DNA of 64,000 nt from Elusimicrobiaceae bacterium. GTDB taxonomy: Bacteria > Elusimicrobiota > Elusimicrobia > Elusimicrobiales > Elusimicrobiaceae. Position numbers and translations under genes: made by a program. The stretch covers positions 1-64,000 of the forward strand of contig JAGCWX010000028.1 of the NCBI GenBank assembly GCA_017961585.1. Direction: 5' to 3'. Positions 26,730-35,067 of the stretch are shown here, in pieces (within the stretch, counting starts at the first letter, position 1; each line of letters begins with the position of its first letter). The notes under the pieces were generated by a model. That model had not been told where the DNA came from. It saw nothing but the letters and a program-made list of their open reading frames with translations, and ran no database searches.

Positions 26730-27482
26730 TTATTTAAGTTTAATTTTGCTCATCATATCATACATGATGATACTGGCCGCGGCGGATGCGTTTAAGCTAT
26801 CCACACCGCCTAATTGCTTTTGCTCAATAGAAATCACTTCGTCGCAATTCTCGGCAGTTTTTTCGCGGATACCAAATCCTTCGGATCCAATCACCAGCAC
26901 GGCCGGGGAATTGTATTGCACTTTGTGGATCGACTTGCCGGCCATATCGGCGCCGTAAATCCAAAATCCCTCTTCTTTCAAATCGGTAATCGCAGCCGAG
27001 AGGTTAGCCACCTCCACCAAGTTGACGTTTTCAATCGCGCCGCACGCTACTTTATAAACAGCAGGCGTAATACCTACGGTGCGGCGGTTGGGCAAGATAA
27101 TGGTGGAAAACCCCAAACACGCAGCGCTACGGATGATGGCGCCCAGGTTTTGCGGGTCGGTCATTTCGTCCACGGCTAGCCACAGTTCATCTTTTTTGCC
27201 GTCGGCCTCATAAATAGCGGTAGAAAGTTTCATCAGCTTAACGGGCTGCACTTTGGCCAAAATGCCTTGGTGATTGGCGTTGCCTGTCAGTCGGTCCAAC
27301 ACTTTGTTTTCAATGCGGTCAATGCGCACGTTGGCACGCTTAGCCAGACGGATGATTTCTTCCACGGTGCGGTGCCCGGCTTTACTGTCGGACACATACA
27401 ACTGCGTCACGTTGCGCTTTTTGCTTTTCAGCGCTTCCATGACCGGGTGAATACCGTAAATAATATCTTGGTTATCTTGCAT
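26730..27482 (-). CDS. rlmB: SpoU-family 2'-O-methyltransferase, RlmB-like
   Basis: 250 residues. The N-terminal substrate-binding domain begins IIYGIHPVMEAL, the usual RlmB start. The SPOUT knot motifs are DEMTDPQNLGAIIRSA (motif 1, Asn and Arg), VLVIGSEGFGI (motif 2) and DSLNASAAASIIMYD (motif 3). RlmB methylates the ribose of G2251 of 23S rRNA; TrmH-like alternatives cannot be fully excluded. It is the last gene of the ruvA-to-rlmB run and starts 8 bases after the pfkA stop. Confidence 0.92.
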   Translation of the reverse strand: MQDNQDIIYGIHPVMEALKSKKRNVTQLYVSDSKAGHRTVEEIIRLAKRANVRIDRIENKVLDRLTGNANHQGILAKVQPVKLMKLSTAIYEADGKKDELWLAVDEMTDPQNLGAIIRSAACLGFSTIILPNRRTVGITPAVYKVACGAIENVNLVEVANLSAAITDLKEEGFWIYGADMAGKSIHKVQYNSPAVLVIGSEGFGIREKTAENCDEVISIEQKQLGGVDSLNASAAASIIMYDMMSKIKLK

Positions 27483-27490
27483 GTTTCCTC

Positions 27491-28591
27491 CTAGCCAATT
27501 TGGGCTGAGCCAAAGCTCATGCCCACTTCCAACGCGGCTTTTACTTCGGCTCCGTGCGGATCCACTAATTTCAAATGCGCGATTGCGTCGCTGATTTTGA
27601 CCTCGGTAATACCAAAGTTTTTAAACGAGGCCATATACCCAAATTTTCCTTCCAATATCATATCCAAGGCCTTGGCACCGTAAAGCGTGGAAAGCCAACG
27701 GTCAAATGCCGTTGGGCTACCGCCACGTTGGGTGTGCCCCAGCACACACGCACGCGATTCAATCCCGGTGCGGTGTTCAATCATATCGCTTAATTTATAA
27801 GCGATACCCCCCAGGCGGATAGAATCGGTACTGCCGGCCACGGTGCGAGCGACGGCTTGTTCACCGGCTTCGTTCTTGGCACCCTCAGCCGCCACCACAA
27901 TGCTAAAGGGTTTGCCTTTGCTCTTGCGGTTTAAAATGTATTTTACAATGACATCGTCATTATACGGAATTTCCGGGATGAGCACCACATCCCCCCCGCC
28001 CGCTAAAGCGGAGCGCAACGCAATCCACCCGGCGTAGCGGCCCATGGTTTCCACAATCATTACGCGGTGGTGGGATTGCGCCGTGGTGTGCAAGCGATCA
28101 ATGGCCTCCGTGGCAATATGCAAGGCCGAATCAAACCCAAAGGTTTGATCGGTAGCATCCAAATCGTTATCAATCGTTTTGGGAACCGCCACAATGGGCA
28201 TACCCAGTTCTACAAACTGCTGGGACATATGCAACGTGCCGTCCCCGCCGATGGTAATCAAAGCGTCCAGCTCGTGCTCTTTAAAATTATGCAGGGCTAC
28301 GCTGGATACATCGCGCGGTTTTTCCGGCGAGCCAAAAGGGGCCAACGTATATTTGAAAGGATTAGCAATGTTGCTGGTGCCCAAAATAGTACCGCCCAGC
28401 GTTAAAATGCCGGAGACAGTTTCATTGGTAAGTTTAAAAATATCGTTACGCACCAAACCGTCAAATCCGTTGCGCACGCCAAATACTTCTATGCCGTGGC
28501 CCAACGCGTTTTTACACGCGGCGCGCACCACTGCGTTTAAACCGGGGCAATCGCCCCCGGCTGTCAAAATTCCTATGCGTTTAATGGTCAT
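27491..28591 (-). CDS. pfkA: 6-phosphofructokinase
   Basis: 366 residues. TAGGDCPGLNAVVRA binds the phosphoryl donor, GGDGTLHMS and PKTIDNDL form the active site, and HTQRGGSPTAFDR the sugar-phosphate site. The two donor-specificity positions are Gly in GGDG (ATP-type) and Lys in PKTIDND (found in PPi-type and in the mixed group III enzymes). In the literature on group III enzymes this Gly/Lys combination goes with ATP use, so ATP is the better guess, but PPi use is not excluded. hppA in the same window makes the question relevant. It lies 22 bases downstream of ispH in the operon. Confidence 0.93.
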   Translation of the reverse strand: MTIKRIGILTAGGDCPGLNAVVRAACKNALGHGIEVFGVRNGFDGLVRNDIFKLTNETVSGILTLGGTILGTSNIANPFKYTLAPFGSPEKPRDVSSVALHNFKEHELDALITIGGDGTLHMSQQFVELGMPIVAVPKTIDNDLDATDQTFGFDSALHIATEAIDRLHTTAQSHHRVMIVETMGRYAGWIALRSALAGGGDVVLIPEIPYNDDVIVKYILNRKSKGKPFSIVVAAEGAKNEAGEQAVARTVAGSTDSIRLGGIAYKLSDMIEHRTGIESRACVLGHTQRGGSPTAFDRWLSTLYGAKALDMILEGKFGYMASFKNFGITEVKISDAIAHLKLVDPHGAEVKAALEVGMSFGSAQIG

Positions 28592-28613
28592 TTTTCCTCC
28601 GGCGTGTAACGCC

Positions 28614-29492
28614 TTATAACTTTGCGGTGGCGCGGTCGCGCAAGGTTTTTACGCGAAATACCACGCCTTCAATCACCCAGCTGGGGGTGGAAGCCCCCGC
28701 CGTAATAAATATCTTGGGAGATTCTACTACTAATCTCTCATCTAATTCTTCGTCAGTTTCCACATGTTGCACGTGTTTACACAGCCCTTGGCATAGCTGC
28801 GCTAAGCGGGCCGTGTTGGCACTGTGTTTACCGCCTACTACAATTACAAAATCTGCACTTTGGGCTTGCTCTATCGTTTCTTTTTGCCGGTCCTTGGTGG
28901 GCTGACAAATAGTGTTGGAAATTTGGCACTGATCGGCATGTTTTTTGACTTCTTCGGCAATTTCGTAAAATACCGCTTCGGGCTGAGTGGTTTGGCTGAC
29001 CACGTTTACTTTGTCAAAATGCGGCAGTGCTTGGGCTTCTTTCAACGAAGAAACTACATTCACCCGCCCTTGCGTGTAGCCCATTAGCCCAATCACTTCG
29101 GCGTGTTGTGCATCCCCCACAATGACCGTGTGATAATCCTGCACAGCAAATTTAGCGATAATGTTTTGAGCGTGTTTTACAAGGGGACAGGTAGCATCTA
29201 CCAATTCCATACCGTAGTTTTCAATTTCACGCTGGAAATCAGGCGTGATACCGTGCGCACGGATTACAAGCACTCCCTTTTTATTTTCCGCTTGCGTTAA
29301 TGTATCAATGGCTACAATTTGCTTGCGTTCAAGCATTTGCGTAACTTGGCGGTTGTGAATCAGCGGCCCCAACGTATAAACGGGCTTTTTGCCGCTGGCT
29401 TCCAGCGCAATTACTTTCTCAATAGCGTGCTTGACGCCCGGGCAAAACCCGGCCGACTTCGCCACCACAATTTCGGGAGTCTTTTTAGTCAT
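28614..29492 (-). CDS. ispH: 4-hydroxy-3-methylbut-2-enyl diphosphate reductase
   Basis: 292 residues. The three cluster-binding Cys are in SAGFCPGV, DATCPLV and NTICQPT; the conserved HAEVIGLMGY, SQTT and GGKHSANT motifs are present. It makes IPP and DMAPP in the last step of the MEP isoprenoid pathway. The frame can start at 29519, 29498 or 29492; the Met at 29492 gives the standard N-terminus and lies 7 nt after TATAAT, with no ribosome site, which points to a leaderless mRNA from a promoter inside the operon. It sits between queA and pfkA. Confidence 0.94.
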   Translation of the reverse strand: MTKKTPEIVVAKSAGFCPGVKHAIEKVIALEASGKKPVYTLGPLIHNRQVTQMLERKQIVAIDTLTQAENKKGVLVIRAHGITPDFQREIENYGMELVDATCPLVKHAQNIIAKFAVQDYHTVIVGDAQHAEVIGLMGYTQGRVNVVSSLKEAQALPHFDKVNVVSQTTQPEAVFYEIAEEVKKHADQCQISNTICQPTKDRQKETIEQAQSADFVIVVGGKHSANTARLAQLCQGLCKHVQHVETDEELDERLVVESPKIFITAGASTPSWVIEGVVFRVKTLRDRATAKL

Positions 29493-29527
29493 ATACATTA
29501 TTATAGAAAATTTGCGCAATACAACTT

Positions 29528-30565
29528 TTACAAAATCATCATGCTGTCGCCAAAGGAGTAGAAGCGATACTTCTTGGCGACAGCTTGCAAATACGCCTCA
29601 TAGATAAAATCCTCGCCGGCAAAGGCAGACGTCATGCACAACGGCGTAGAATCCGGAAAGTGGAAATTGGTAATTAGGCAATCAATTGCTTTAAATTGAT
29701 AGCCGGGGTAAATAAACAAATCGGTCCATTTTTTGCCGGCGTGGGTGATGTGATTCTCGTCGGTAAAACTTTCCAAGGTGCGTGTGGACGTCGTCCCGCA
29801 CGAAAATACCCGCTTGCCCGCCGCGCGGACCGCGTTTAGCGTGGCCGCTGTTTCGGGGCTTACCTCCCCTAATTCAGCTAACATTTTATGCTCGGTTGGT
29901 TCGCCGCGCAAGGGCTTGAACGTCCCCCATCCTACGTGTAACGTAATGTAGCAAACGTGCACGCCTTTATCTTTTAACTTTTGCAATAGTTCCGGCGTAA
30001 AGTGAAACCCTGCCGTCGGGGCCGCAATGGATCCCTCGTACTTGGCATATACGGTTTGGTACCGTTCTTTATCCGTTTCAATGCTGGCGGAAAGCCCACT
30101 ATGTTTGCGCGCTTTTTCAATATATTGCGGAAGCGGCATTAGCCCGTGGTTGTGGCAAAAGGGCAAAATATCGTCGTGATTAAACTCCAGCAAAAATTCT
30201 TTATCTTGCGTGGTGCCCAGCATGGTGGCTTGTAAACCGTCGCCAAAATCCAGCTGCATACCTTCTTTATAATCGTGCGTGAGCACGGCCCACACATTGG
30301 GTTTTTGCATCGGGCGCACGAGTAAAATTTCCACCTTTCCCCCGGTAGGTTTGTGCGCAAAAAGTTTAGCGGGAAACACTTTTGTATTGTTAATTACCAA
30401 GGCATCGCCGGGGTTAAAATACTCGTGAATATCGCGGAAAATGCGGTGTTCAATGGTGTGCGTATCGCGGTGAAGCACCATTTGACGTGAAGAATCACGC
30501 GGAGTAGCTGGTTGCTTGGCAATCAGCGGGTCAATGTCTAATTTTTTAAAACGTTCAAATGCCAT
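29528..30565 (-). CDS. queA: S-adenosylmethionine:tRNA ribosyltransferase-isomerase
   Basis: 345 residues, standard QueA. The family motifs P-x-PRDSSR, NNTKVFPAKLFA, AAPTAGFHFT, HVGWGTFKP, SCGTTSTRTLES and ITNFHFPDSTPLCMTSAFAG (in part) are all present. It transfers ribose from SAM to preQ1 on tRNA to form epoxyqueuosine, the substrate of QueH. It begins one base after the stop of the SpoIID-like gene, so the two are translationally linked. Together with tgt and queH it covers the tRNA-bound half of queuosine synthesis. Confidence 0.96.
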   Translation of the reverse strand: MAFERFKKLDIDPLIAKQPATPRDSSRQMVLHRDTHTIEHRIFRDIHEYFNPGDALVINNTKVFPAKLFAHKPTGGKVEILLVRPMQKPNVWAVLTHDYKEGMQLDFGDGLQATMLGTTQDKEFLLEFNHDDILPFCHNHGLMPLPQYIEKARKHSGLSASIETDKERYQTVYAKYEGSIAAPTAGFHFTPELLQKLKDKGVHVCYITLHVGWGTFKPLRGEPTEHKMLAELGEVSPETAATLNAVRAAGKRVFSCGTTSTRTLESFTDENHITHAGKKWTDLFIYPGYQFKAIDCLITNFHFPDSTPLCMTSAFAGEDFIYEAYLQAVAKKYRFYSFGDSMMIL

Positions 30566-30566
30566 A

Positions 30567-31835
30567 TTATTTCACTACAGAAAGGGTGCTGCCCGGATAA
30601 TAATGTTTTAAAATCTCTTTGTATTTGTAATTTTGTTTGGCCATGCCGTGGGCCCCGTCCTGGCACATACCAATACCGTGCCCGTAGCCGTGCCCTTCAA
30701 AATGTACTTTATTGGCCCCGGTGCTTAGTTTGGTAATTTTACAGCTGCGTAGCCCCGTGCCGGCCCGAAACGACGAGCACAATACAGTTTTGCTACCGTT
30801 GCTGGTTTTAATCGTCAACGTAACAGCGCGGCCGGTGCCGGTTTTTTTAGCCACTTTTACACTTTTAAGCGCACCTTTGAGCCCTTGGGACCGGGCAAAT
30901 TTTTCCACCGCAGCATTAGAAAGATCCTGCTTAAAATTGTAGCTTTTGGAGTGGGAATCAAACTTGCACGTAGCCCCGGAAAGCGGCTTAATGTTGGGGG
31001 CTTTTTTATTCCAAATTTGCACGTGATCGGTTGCACCGCCGCAGTTGCCGTGATAATATGTAAAAAAGAGTTCGCCTTTGTAAGAAAGTACTTCCCCGCG
31101 GGTTTGATCTACCGCTTGTTTTACGTTATCATACACTTGACCGCCGCCTTTATAAACTTGGCTGCGTACATCGTTGTAAAGATCAAAGGGTTCTTCTACC
31201 TTTTTTTCAATAGATTTAAGCGTATACGTGCGGGCTGCCACGGCTTGCGCTTTAAGGGCTTCCAACGCCCACGTGTGGTGCATTTCGTACGGAAGTACGC
31301 CGTAAAGATACTGCTCCAGCGGTACATATTCCAGCAACATAAATGTTTTGCCGGGTAACACTACAAATTTGCCCGTGTATTTATTTTTATCCCATTCCAA
31401 TATTGTTCCGCCGACAGGTTCAATAATAATGGGTTGCGCGGCTACTAGCGTGCCCGCTTGCACTTGGTTGTTGCGGTGCGTTTTGATAGAGACCGTTCCG
31501 GCTGCTGAAATTTTGTACTTTTTGCTTCCGTCCTGTGTGTAAATATTCACGCGTCCGGAATGTTTTACATAAGCGGATTTGCCTTCCTCCAGCAATAACA
31601 CACGCACGATTTTATCGGGCTTGGGGGTTGCTTTTTTGGCAGGAGCGGGCTTGGCAGGCGTTTGAGGAGCCGGTTCCAGTTCCGTGAGGACCGACGGGGT
31701 TCCTAACGTTACCGCAGGTTGATAGGTGGGTGCAGTAGAGGAAACGGGGGCAGATTTGCGGGGCTGAGTGGAAGGAACGGCGCACCCTGCAAGTAACATC
31801 CCCACACAAAAAAGAATCATCCCCCCACGCTGCAT
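30567..31835 (-). CDS. SpoIID/LytB-domain lipoprotein
   Basis: 422 residues. A lipoprotein signal (MILFCVGMLLAGC, Cys18 from the chosen start) is followed by a Pro/Ala-rich linker (about 25-85) and the SpoIID domain: LEQYLYGVLPYEMHHTWALEALKAQA (in part), YHGNCGGATD and GHGYGHGIGMCQDGAHGMA. SpoIID in sporulating Firmicutes is a lytic transglycosylase; homologues without sporulation occur in many phyla and probably process peptidoglycan. The start at 31835 lies one base after the ruvB stop; a Met five codons later (31820) is an alternative. It is cotranscribed with ruvAB and queA. Confidence 0.85.
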   Translation of the reverse strand: MQRGGMILFCVGMLLAGCAVPSTQPRKSAPVSSTAPTYQPAVTLGTPSVLTELEPAPQTPAKPAPAKKATPKPDKIVRVLLLEEGKSAYVKHSGRVNIYTQDGSKKYKISAAGTVSIKTHRNNQVQAGTLVAAQPIIIEPVGGTILEWDKNKYTGKFVVLPGKTFMLLEYVPLEQYLYGVLPYEMHHTWALEALKAQAVAARTYTLKSIEKKVEEPFDLYNDVRSQVYKGGGQVYDNVKQAVDQTRGEVLSYKGELFFTYYHGNCGGATDHVQIWNKKAPNIKPLSGATCKFDSHSKSYNFKQDLSNAAVEKFARSQGLKGALKSVKVAKKTGTGRAVTLTIKTSNGSKTVLCSSFRAGTGLRSCKITKLSTGANKVHFEGHGYGHGIGMCQDGAHGMAKQNYKYKEILKHYYPGSTLSVVK

Positions 31836-31836
31836 A

Positions 31837-32859
31837 TTAAAACAAAAGCTCTTGAGAAAGTTTGCGGCCCATATGTTCATAGGCCTTGCGCGTGGCCACA
31901 CGGCCGCGCGGAGTGCGGGCAATAAACCCGGCTTTGATTAAAAAGGGTTCAATGACATCGGTAAGCGTATCCACCGATTCGGAAACGGCAATTGCCAAGT
32001 TATCCACCCCTACCGGGCCGCCGTTAAAGCGGTCAATCAGGGCTTCCAAAATACGCTTATCCACGCTATCCAATCCTTCTGCATCTATATCCAAAGAATC
32101 CATAGCCGTGGTGGCAATTTCGTGCGTGATAACACCCTGCCCTTTGACTTGCGCAAAATCGCGCGCACGGCGCAGCAAGCGGTTGGCAATACGCGGGGTT
32201 CCGCGTGAACGTTTGGCCAGTTCGGTAAGTCCCTCGCGGTCCGCTTCAATGTTGAGCAGCCGGGCCGAACGCGCCAAGATGTCGGTAATCTCGGGCACTT
32301 CGTAAAAACCTAAATTAAATACAATACCAAAACGATCCCGCAACGGGCCGGTCAACAAGCCCGAGCGTGTGGTTGCCCCTACCAACGTAAAATGCGGCAC
32401 AGCCAATTTTAACGTGGTGGATCCGGCCCCTTTGCCCGTGTTAATAAAGAACGTAAAATCTTCCATAGCAGGGTAAAGGGCCTCTTCCACGGCCGGATTC
32501 AAACGGTGAATTTCGTCAATAAATAAAATATCCCCTTCGGCCAGTTCGGTAGTCAACATGGCGGCTAAATCGCCGGGGCGGGCCAGCACCGGGCCCGAAG
32601 TTACTTTGATATTAACCCCCAGTTCCCGCGCTAAAATGTTGGCCAGCGTAGTTTTTCCTAAGCCGGGCGGCGCGTAAAATAAACAATGGTCCAACGCCTC
32701 TTTGCGCGATTTGGCGGCCTTAATAAAAATGCGTAAATTTTCTTTGAGTTTTTCTTGGCCGACAAATTCGTCCAACGTGGTAGGGCGCAAGGCGGCCTCC
32801 AGCCCGGCGGATTCATCGGGCAATTGGGTTACATCTAAAATTTCGTTTTGGTTGCTCAT
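31837..32859 (-). CDS. ruvB: Holliday junction branch migration ATPase RuvB
   Basis: 340 residues. N-terminal [12 protein letters not shown], Walker [12 protein letters not shown], Walker B FIDEIHRL, sensor and arginine-finger region [18 protein letters not shown], and the C-terminal winged helix ([10 protein letters not shown]) are complete. It forms hexameric motors with RuvA on Holliday junctions. Its start overlaps the end of ruvA by 4 bases (ATGA type). ruvC is not in the window. Confidence 0.98.
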   Translation of the reverse strand: MSNQNEILDVTQLPDESAGLEAALRPTTLDEFVGQEKLKENLRIFIKAAKSRKEALDHCLFYAPPGLGKTTLANILARELGVNIKVTSGPVLARPGDLAAMLTTELAEGDILFIDEIHRLNPAVEEALYPAMEDFTFFINTGKGAGSTTLKLAVPHFTLVGATTRSGLLTGPLRDRFGIVFNLGFYEVPEITDILARSARLLNIEADREGLTELAKRSRGTPRIANRLLRRARDFAQVKGQGVITHEIATTAMDSLDIDAEGLDSVDKRILEALIDRFNGGPVGVDNLAIAVSESVDTLTDVIEPFLIKAGFIARTPRGRVATRKAYEHMGRKLSQELLF

Positions 32860-33467
32860 TTGGTTAACACCCGCAGGGCCTCTTTTACAATATTTTCCAG
32901 TTTTTCAGTCGGTTTAACGCCTTGGGCGTGCAATTTTTCAAGTGCCCGGCGCGACTCGGCAGCAGAATACCCCAACGCACTCAAGGCCTCCACCACACCC
33001 GTCATATACGGGGCCTGATCCGCCACTTTAATTTTGGTTTCACCCTGAATGGACACACCGTCCATTTTATCTTTTAGAGAGGTGATCAACTTCTCAGCCG
33101 TTTTGGCGGTAAAACCAAAAATACTGGTTAAAATTTTAGGATCGCGCGATACAATGGCTTGATGAAAATCCGCCACCGAACGCAGGGCTTTATTCAAATA
33201 TTCCATGGCTTTTTTAGGGCCGGTATTGGGAATAGCGGTTTTGAATAAATACCACAATTCTTTATCTTCTTTGTGGGCAAAACCGTAAAGCACCGTCCCA
33301 TCGTAAGGCGAGATGGATTCCGCGACATAAAACTCCGCCTGTGCTCCTTGCACCAATTCGGCAGCGGCCGTAGGAGGGATATTTAGTTCATACCCCACCC
33401 CACCACAAACGAGCACAACGCTGTCTTCGCGGGATTCCAATACGGTTCCCTTTAAATAGGCGATCAT
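32856..33467 (-). CDS. ruvA: Holliday junction DNA-binding protein RuvA
   Basis: 203 residues, full length. Domain I starts [19 protein letters not shown] (in part), the helix-hairpin-helix region follows with the acidic pin stretch, and domain III ([17 protein letters not shown]) that contacts RuvB is intact. It has no Shine-Dalgarno site: an extended -10 TGT-TACAAT is followed by AAGAGT and the ATG, a block shared with the BamA-like gene at 21512. It heads the seven-gene reverse operon down to rlmB. Confidence 0.96.
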   Translation of the reverse strand: MIAYLKGTVLESREDSVVLVCGGVGYELNIPPTAAAELVQGAQAEFYVAESISPYDGTVLYGFAHKEDKELWYLFKTAIPNTGPKKAMEYLNKALRSVADFHQAIVSRDPKILTSIFGFTAKTAEKLITSLKDKMDGVSIQGETKIKVADQAPYMTGVVEALSALGYSAAESRRALEKLHAQGVKPTEKLENIVKEALRVLTK

Positions 33468-33542
33468 ACTCTTATTGTAACATATTCCCGCAAGGCGGAA
33501 AAAAGAATTTATTCAGTGCGGGGCTGGGTTCCTCCCTCGCGG

Positions 33543-33908
33543 TTATATACCGCGGCGGGAGGAGACTTTTTGTTCAAAGGTTTTTTGAATTTTGTTGCCT
33601 TGATATACGGCTTGCACGTGAAGGTGTGTTTCATACCGGGCCCAATGACGGTACACACGGAAAGTGGTTACTTCATTGGCATTATATACCCGAAAGGAGA
33701 GGTCTTTTTCGTAGCTTTCTTGAGCCCATTTGGCACAACTGCGCCACTGTTCACACAATTGGGACGTCCTTTCGTTACTATAATAGGGCTTTCTAGAAAC
33801 TTCCGCACGCACTACCGCACGGGTGACAGCCCGCTCCAAGGGCGTGTGTGTATACACAATCCCCGTCAACAACAAAACTAAGCTAATACATCCGATCCAT
33901 TTTCTCAT
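33543..33908 (-). CDS. Small secreted or membrane-anchored protein, unknown
   Basis: 121 residues. I do not recognise the family. An N-terminal hydrophobic segment (IGCISLVLLLTGIVY) could be a signal peptide or anchor; the rest is basic, with two Cys close together (QLCEQWRSCAKW) and a beta-rich middle (FRVYNANEVTTFRVYRHW in part). The extended -10 TGC-CACAAT ends 6 nt before the ATG, the six bases between being AGGAGT. Two copies of TTTGGACCTAT lie about 40-75 nt upstream, a motif shared with two pilin promoters. Confidence 0.6.
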   Translation of the reverse strand: MRKWIGCISLVLLLTGIVYTHTPLERAVTRAVVRAEVSRKPYYSNERTSQLCEQWRSCAKWAQESYEKDLSFRVYNANEVTTFRVYRHWARYETHLHVQAVYQGNKIQKTFEQKVSSRRGI

Positions 33909-33948
33909 ACTCCTATTGTGGCAAAATATAACCGCAAAGGGCAGGGTC

Positions 33949-33986
33949 TTTGGACCTATTTTGAAAGGGAATTTGGACCTATTTGG
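33949..33986. repeat. Direct repeat TTTGGACCTATTT, candidate operator
   Basis: TTTGGACCTATT occurs at 33949-33960 and again at 33972-33983, with spacing of 23 bases. The second copy overlaps the stop codon of the gene at 33979. The same core occurs upstream of the -35 box of the pilin gene at 18642 and, with one change, of the pilin at 43701. Confidence 0.5.
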
Positions 33987-34773
33987 TAATCCAATGGCTA
34001 AGAACGTAACTGGCTAAAAATAAGAGACTTCCCAACATAAAAAGCAATACCAGCCCATATACCCACCGTCCACCGGATCGCCGCGTAAAGGCCGGTGCGG
34101 CTTGTTGTAATTTCAGGGAAACTTGGGCTTGTAGCAAGTCGTCCGAAATGGGAGCTGTCGCAGGCGCAACGGAAGACTTGGAGTTTTGCACCAATGCTTT
34201 CATAATTTGTATCACCCGGTAACGTAAGGGTTGGATTTGATCTACCGGGAGCACGCTAAATTCGTGATAGATAAGCGCGTACGAAGTGAGCTCTAAATAG
34301 CACGGTGGAACTGCTTTTAATAAGCCCACCAGTTCTTGGGGCAGCGTAAAATCCGCTGGGGCAGAAAGAACATATTTCTCGGCCAATTCAGGCGGAAGAG
34401 AACCCGAAGGCACCGTTTCGCGCGGGCGGCGTGGCATTAAAATAAACGGACAAAAATCCCCGCGAGTCAGTTCGACCGTAACTAATGTATAAAGTAGTGA
34501 GGTGCTATCGAGTTTCGCTCCGGTAATTTCATCCTCACAAATACGGATGAAAGCCCCGCTATCTTTGCAAGTGAGCACATGCTTAAAATGATGTTTGCCT
34601 TGGCGAAAAAAACAGGACGCCATCATTTGGTCTTCGGTAAGCACACCGTCCAAATGTGGGTCGTACTTTAGCCCCAACGTGTGGGCCATACGTTTCAATT
34701 GCGCGGTGCGTGTGTGTCCCATCACCGCGGTCAAAACCCCTAGAATTAAAATCCCTATCCCCAAGTAACCCAT
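33979..34773 (-). CDS. Membrane protein of unknown function
   Basis: 264 residues. I do not recognise the family. One hydrophobic helix is at the N-terminus (LGIGILILGVLTAVMG) and one at the C-terminus (VYGLVLLFMLGSLLFLASYVL in part), with a 215-residue soluble region between, so both ends are in the membrane. The middle has a short pair of Cys (CFFRQ, TCKDS, RICED) and no motif I can name. The extended -10 TGC-TATTAT ends 6 nt before the ATG and there is no ribosome site. It is divergent from structured RNA copy 2. Confidence 0.65.
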   Translation of the reverse strand: MGYLGIGILILGVLTAVMGHTRTAQLKRMAHTLGLKYDPHLDGVLTEDQMMASCFFRQGKHHFKHVLTCKDSGAFIRICEDEITGAKLDSTSLLYTLVTVELTRGDFCPFILMPRRPRETVPSGSLPPELAEKYVLSAPADFTLPQELVGLLKAVPPCYLELTSYALIYHEFSVLPVDQIQPLRYRVIQIMKALVQNSKSSVAPATAPISDDLLQAQVSLKLQQAAPAFTRRSGGRWVYGLVLLFMLGSLLFLASYVLSHWITK

Positions 34774-34795
34774 AGCTTTATAATAGCATAAATTA

Positions 34796-34804
34796 TGTTA
34801 TAAT
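34796..34804 (+). promoter_or_regulatory. Extended -10 promoter for structured RNA copy 2 and pilin
   Basis: TGT-TATAAT (34796-34804) without a clear -35 box. The predicted start near 34811 is about 13 nt before the first conserved block. Only 37 nt lie between the end of the RNA and the pilin ATG, too little for a separate promoter. Confidence 0.6.
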
Positions 34805-34823
34805 AAAAAAGCAGTAATAAAAA

Positions 34824-35030
34824 TTTAATCTGTTTTTGGAACCGTAGCAGATACGGTGGGCTTTTAATAAATTAAGAGTTCAGTTGAAGTCCAGAAACAG
34901 CCGAACTAGGCATAAAATAAAAGAACTTATAATCCTTTTATTTTATGCCCAATGTTTACCGTGTAAACGGTAAGCTACGGCTGTAATGGTAGAGATCCCT
35001 TCAACTGGCTCGACTATTGTAGCCGTTTTT
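34824..35030 (+). ncRNA. Structured leader RNA of unknown class, copy 2
   Basis: Same conserved blocks and order as 24614-24812, with different helix sequences that still pair: 34831-34839 with 34891-34899; 34841-34846 with 34852-34857; 34881-34889 with 34999-35007 (9 bp, long range); 34909-34923 with 34935-34949 (15 bp perfect); 34956-34962 with 34966-34972 (7 bp, loop GTAA). The 3' end pairs CGGCT (34978-34982) with AGCCG (35021-35025) before five T, and an upstream AGCCG (34899-34903) can pair with the same CGGCT. It ends 37 nt before the pilin ATG at 35068. Confidence 0.8.
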
Positions 35031-35067
35031 GCATGTATTTTTTCCAAAAACAAATAAGGAGAAATCT

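Noticed and set aside
33516-33881. Plus-strand open frame of 121 codons opposite the gene at 33543
   Set aside because: It is antisense to a gene with a better start, a -10 box and a signal-like N-terminus; its product has no recognisable motif.
33543-33908. Pilin or pseudopilin identity for the small secreted protein
   Set aside because: Its hydrophobic N-terminus lacks a G-F-x3-E class III cleavage site.
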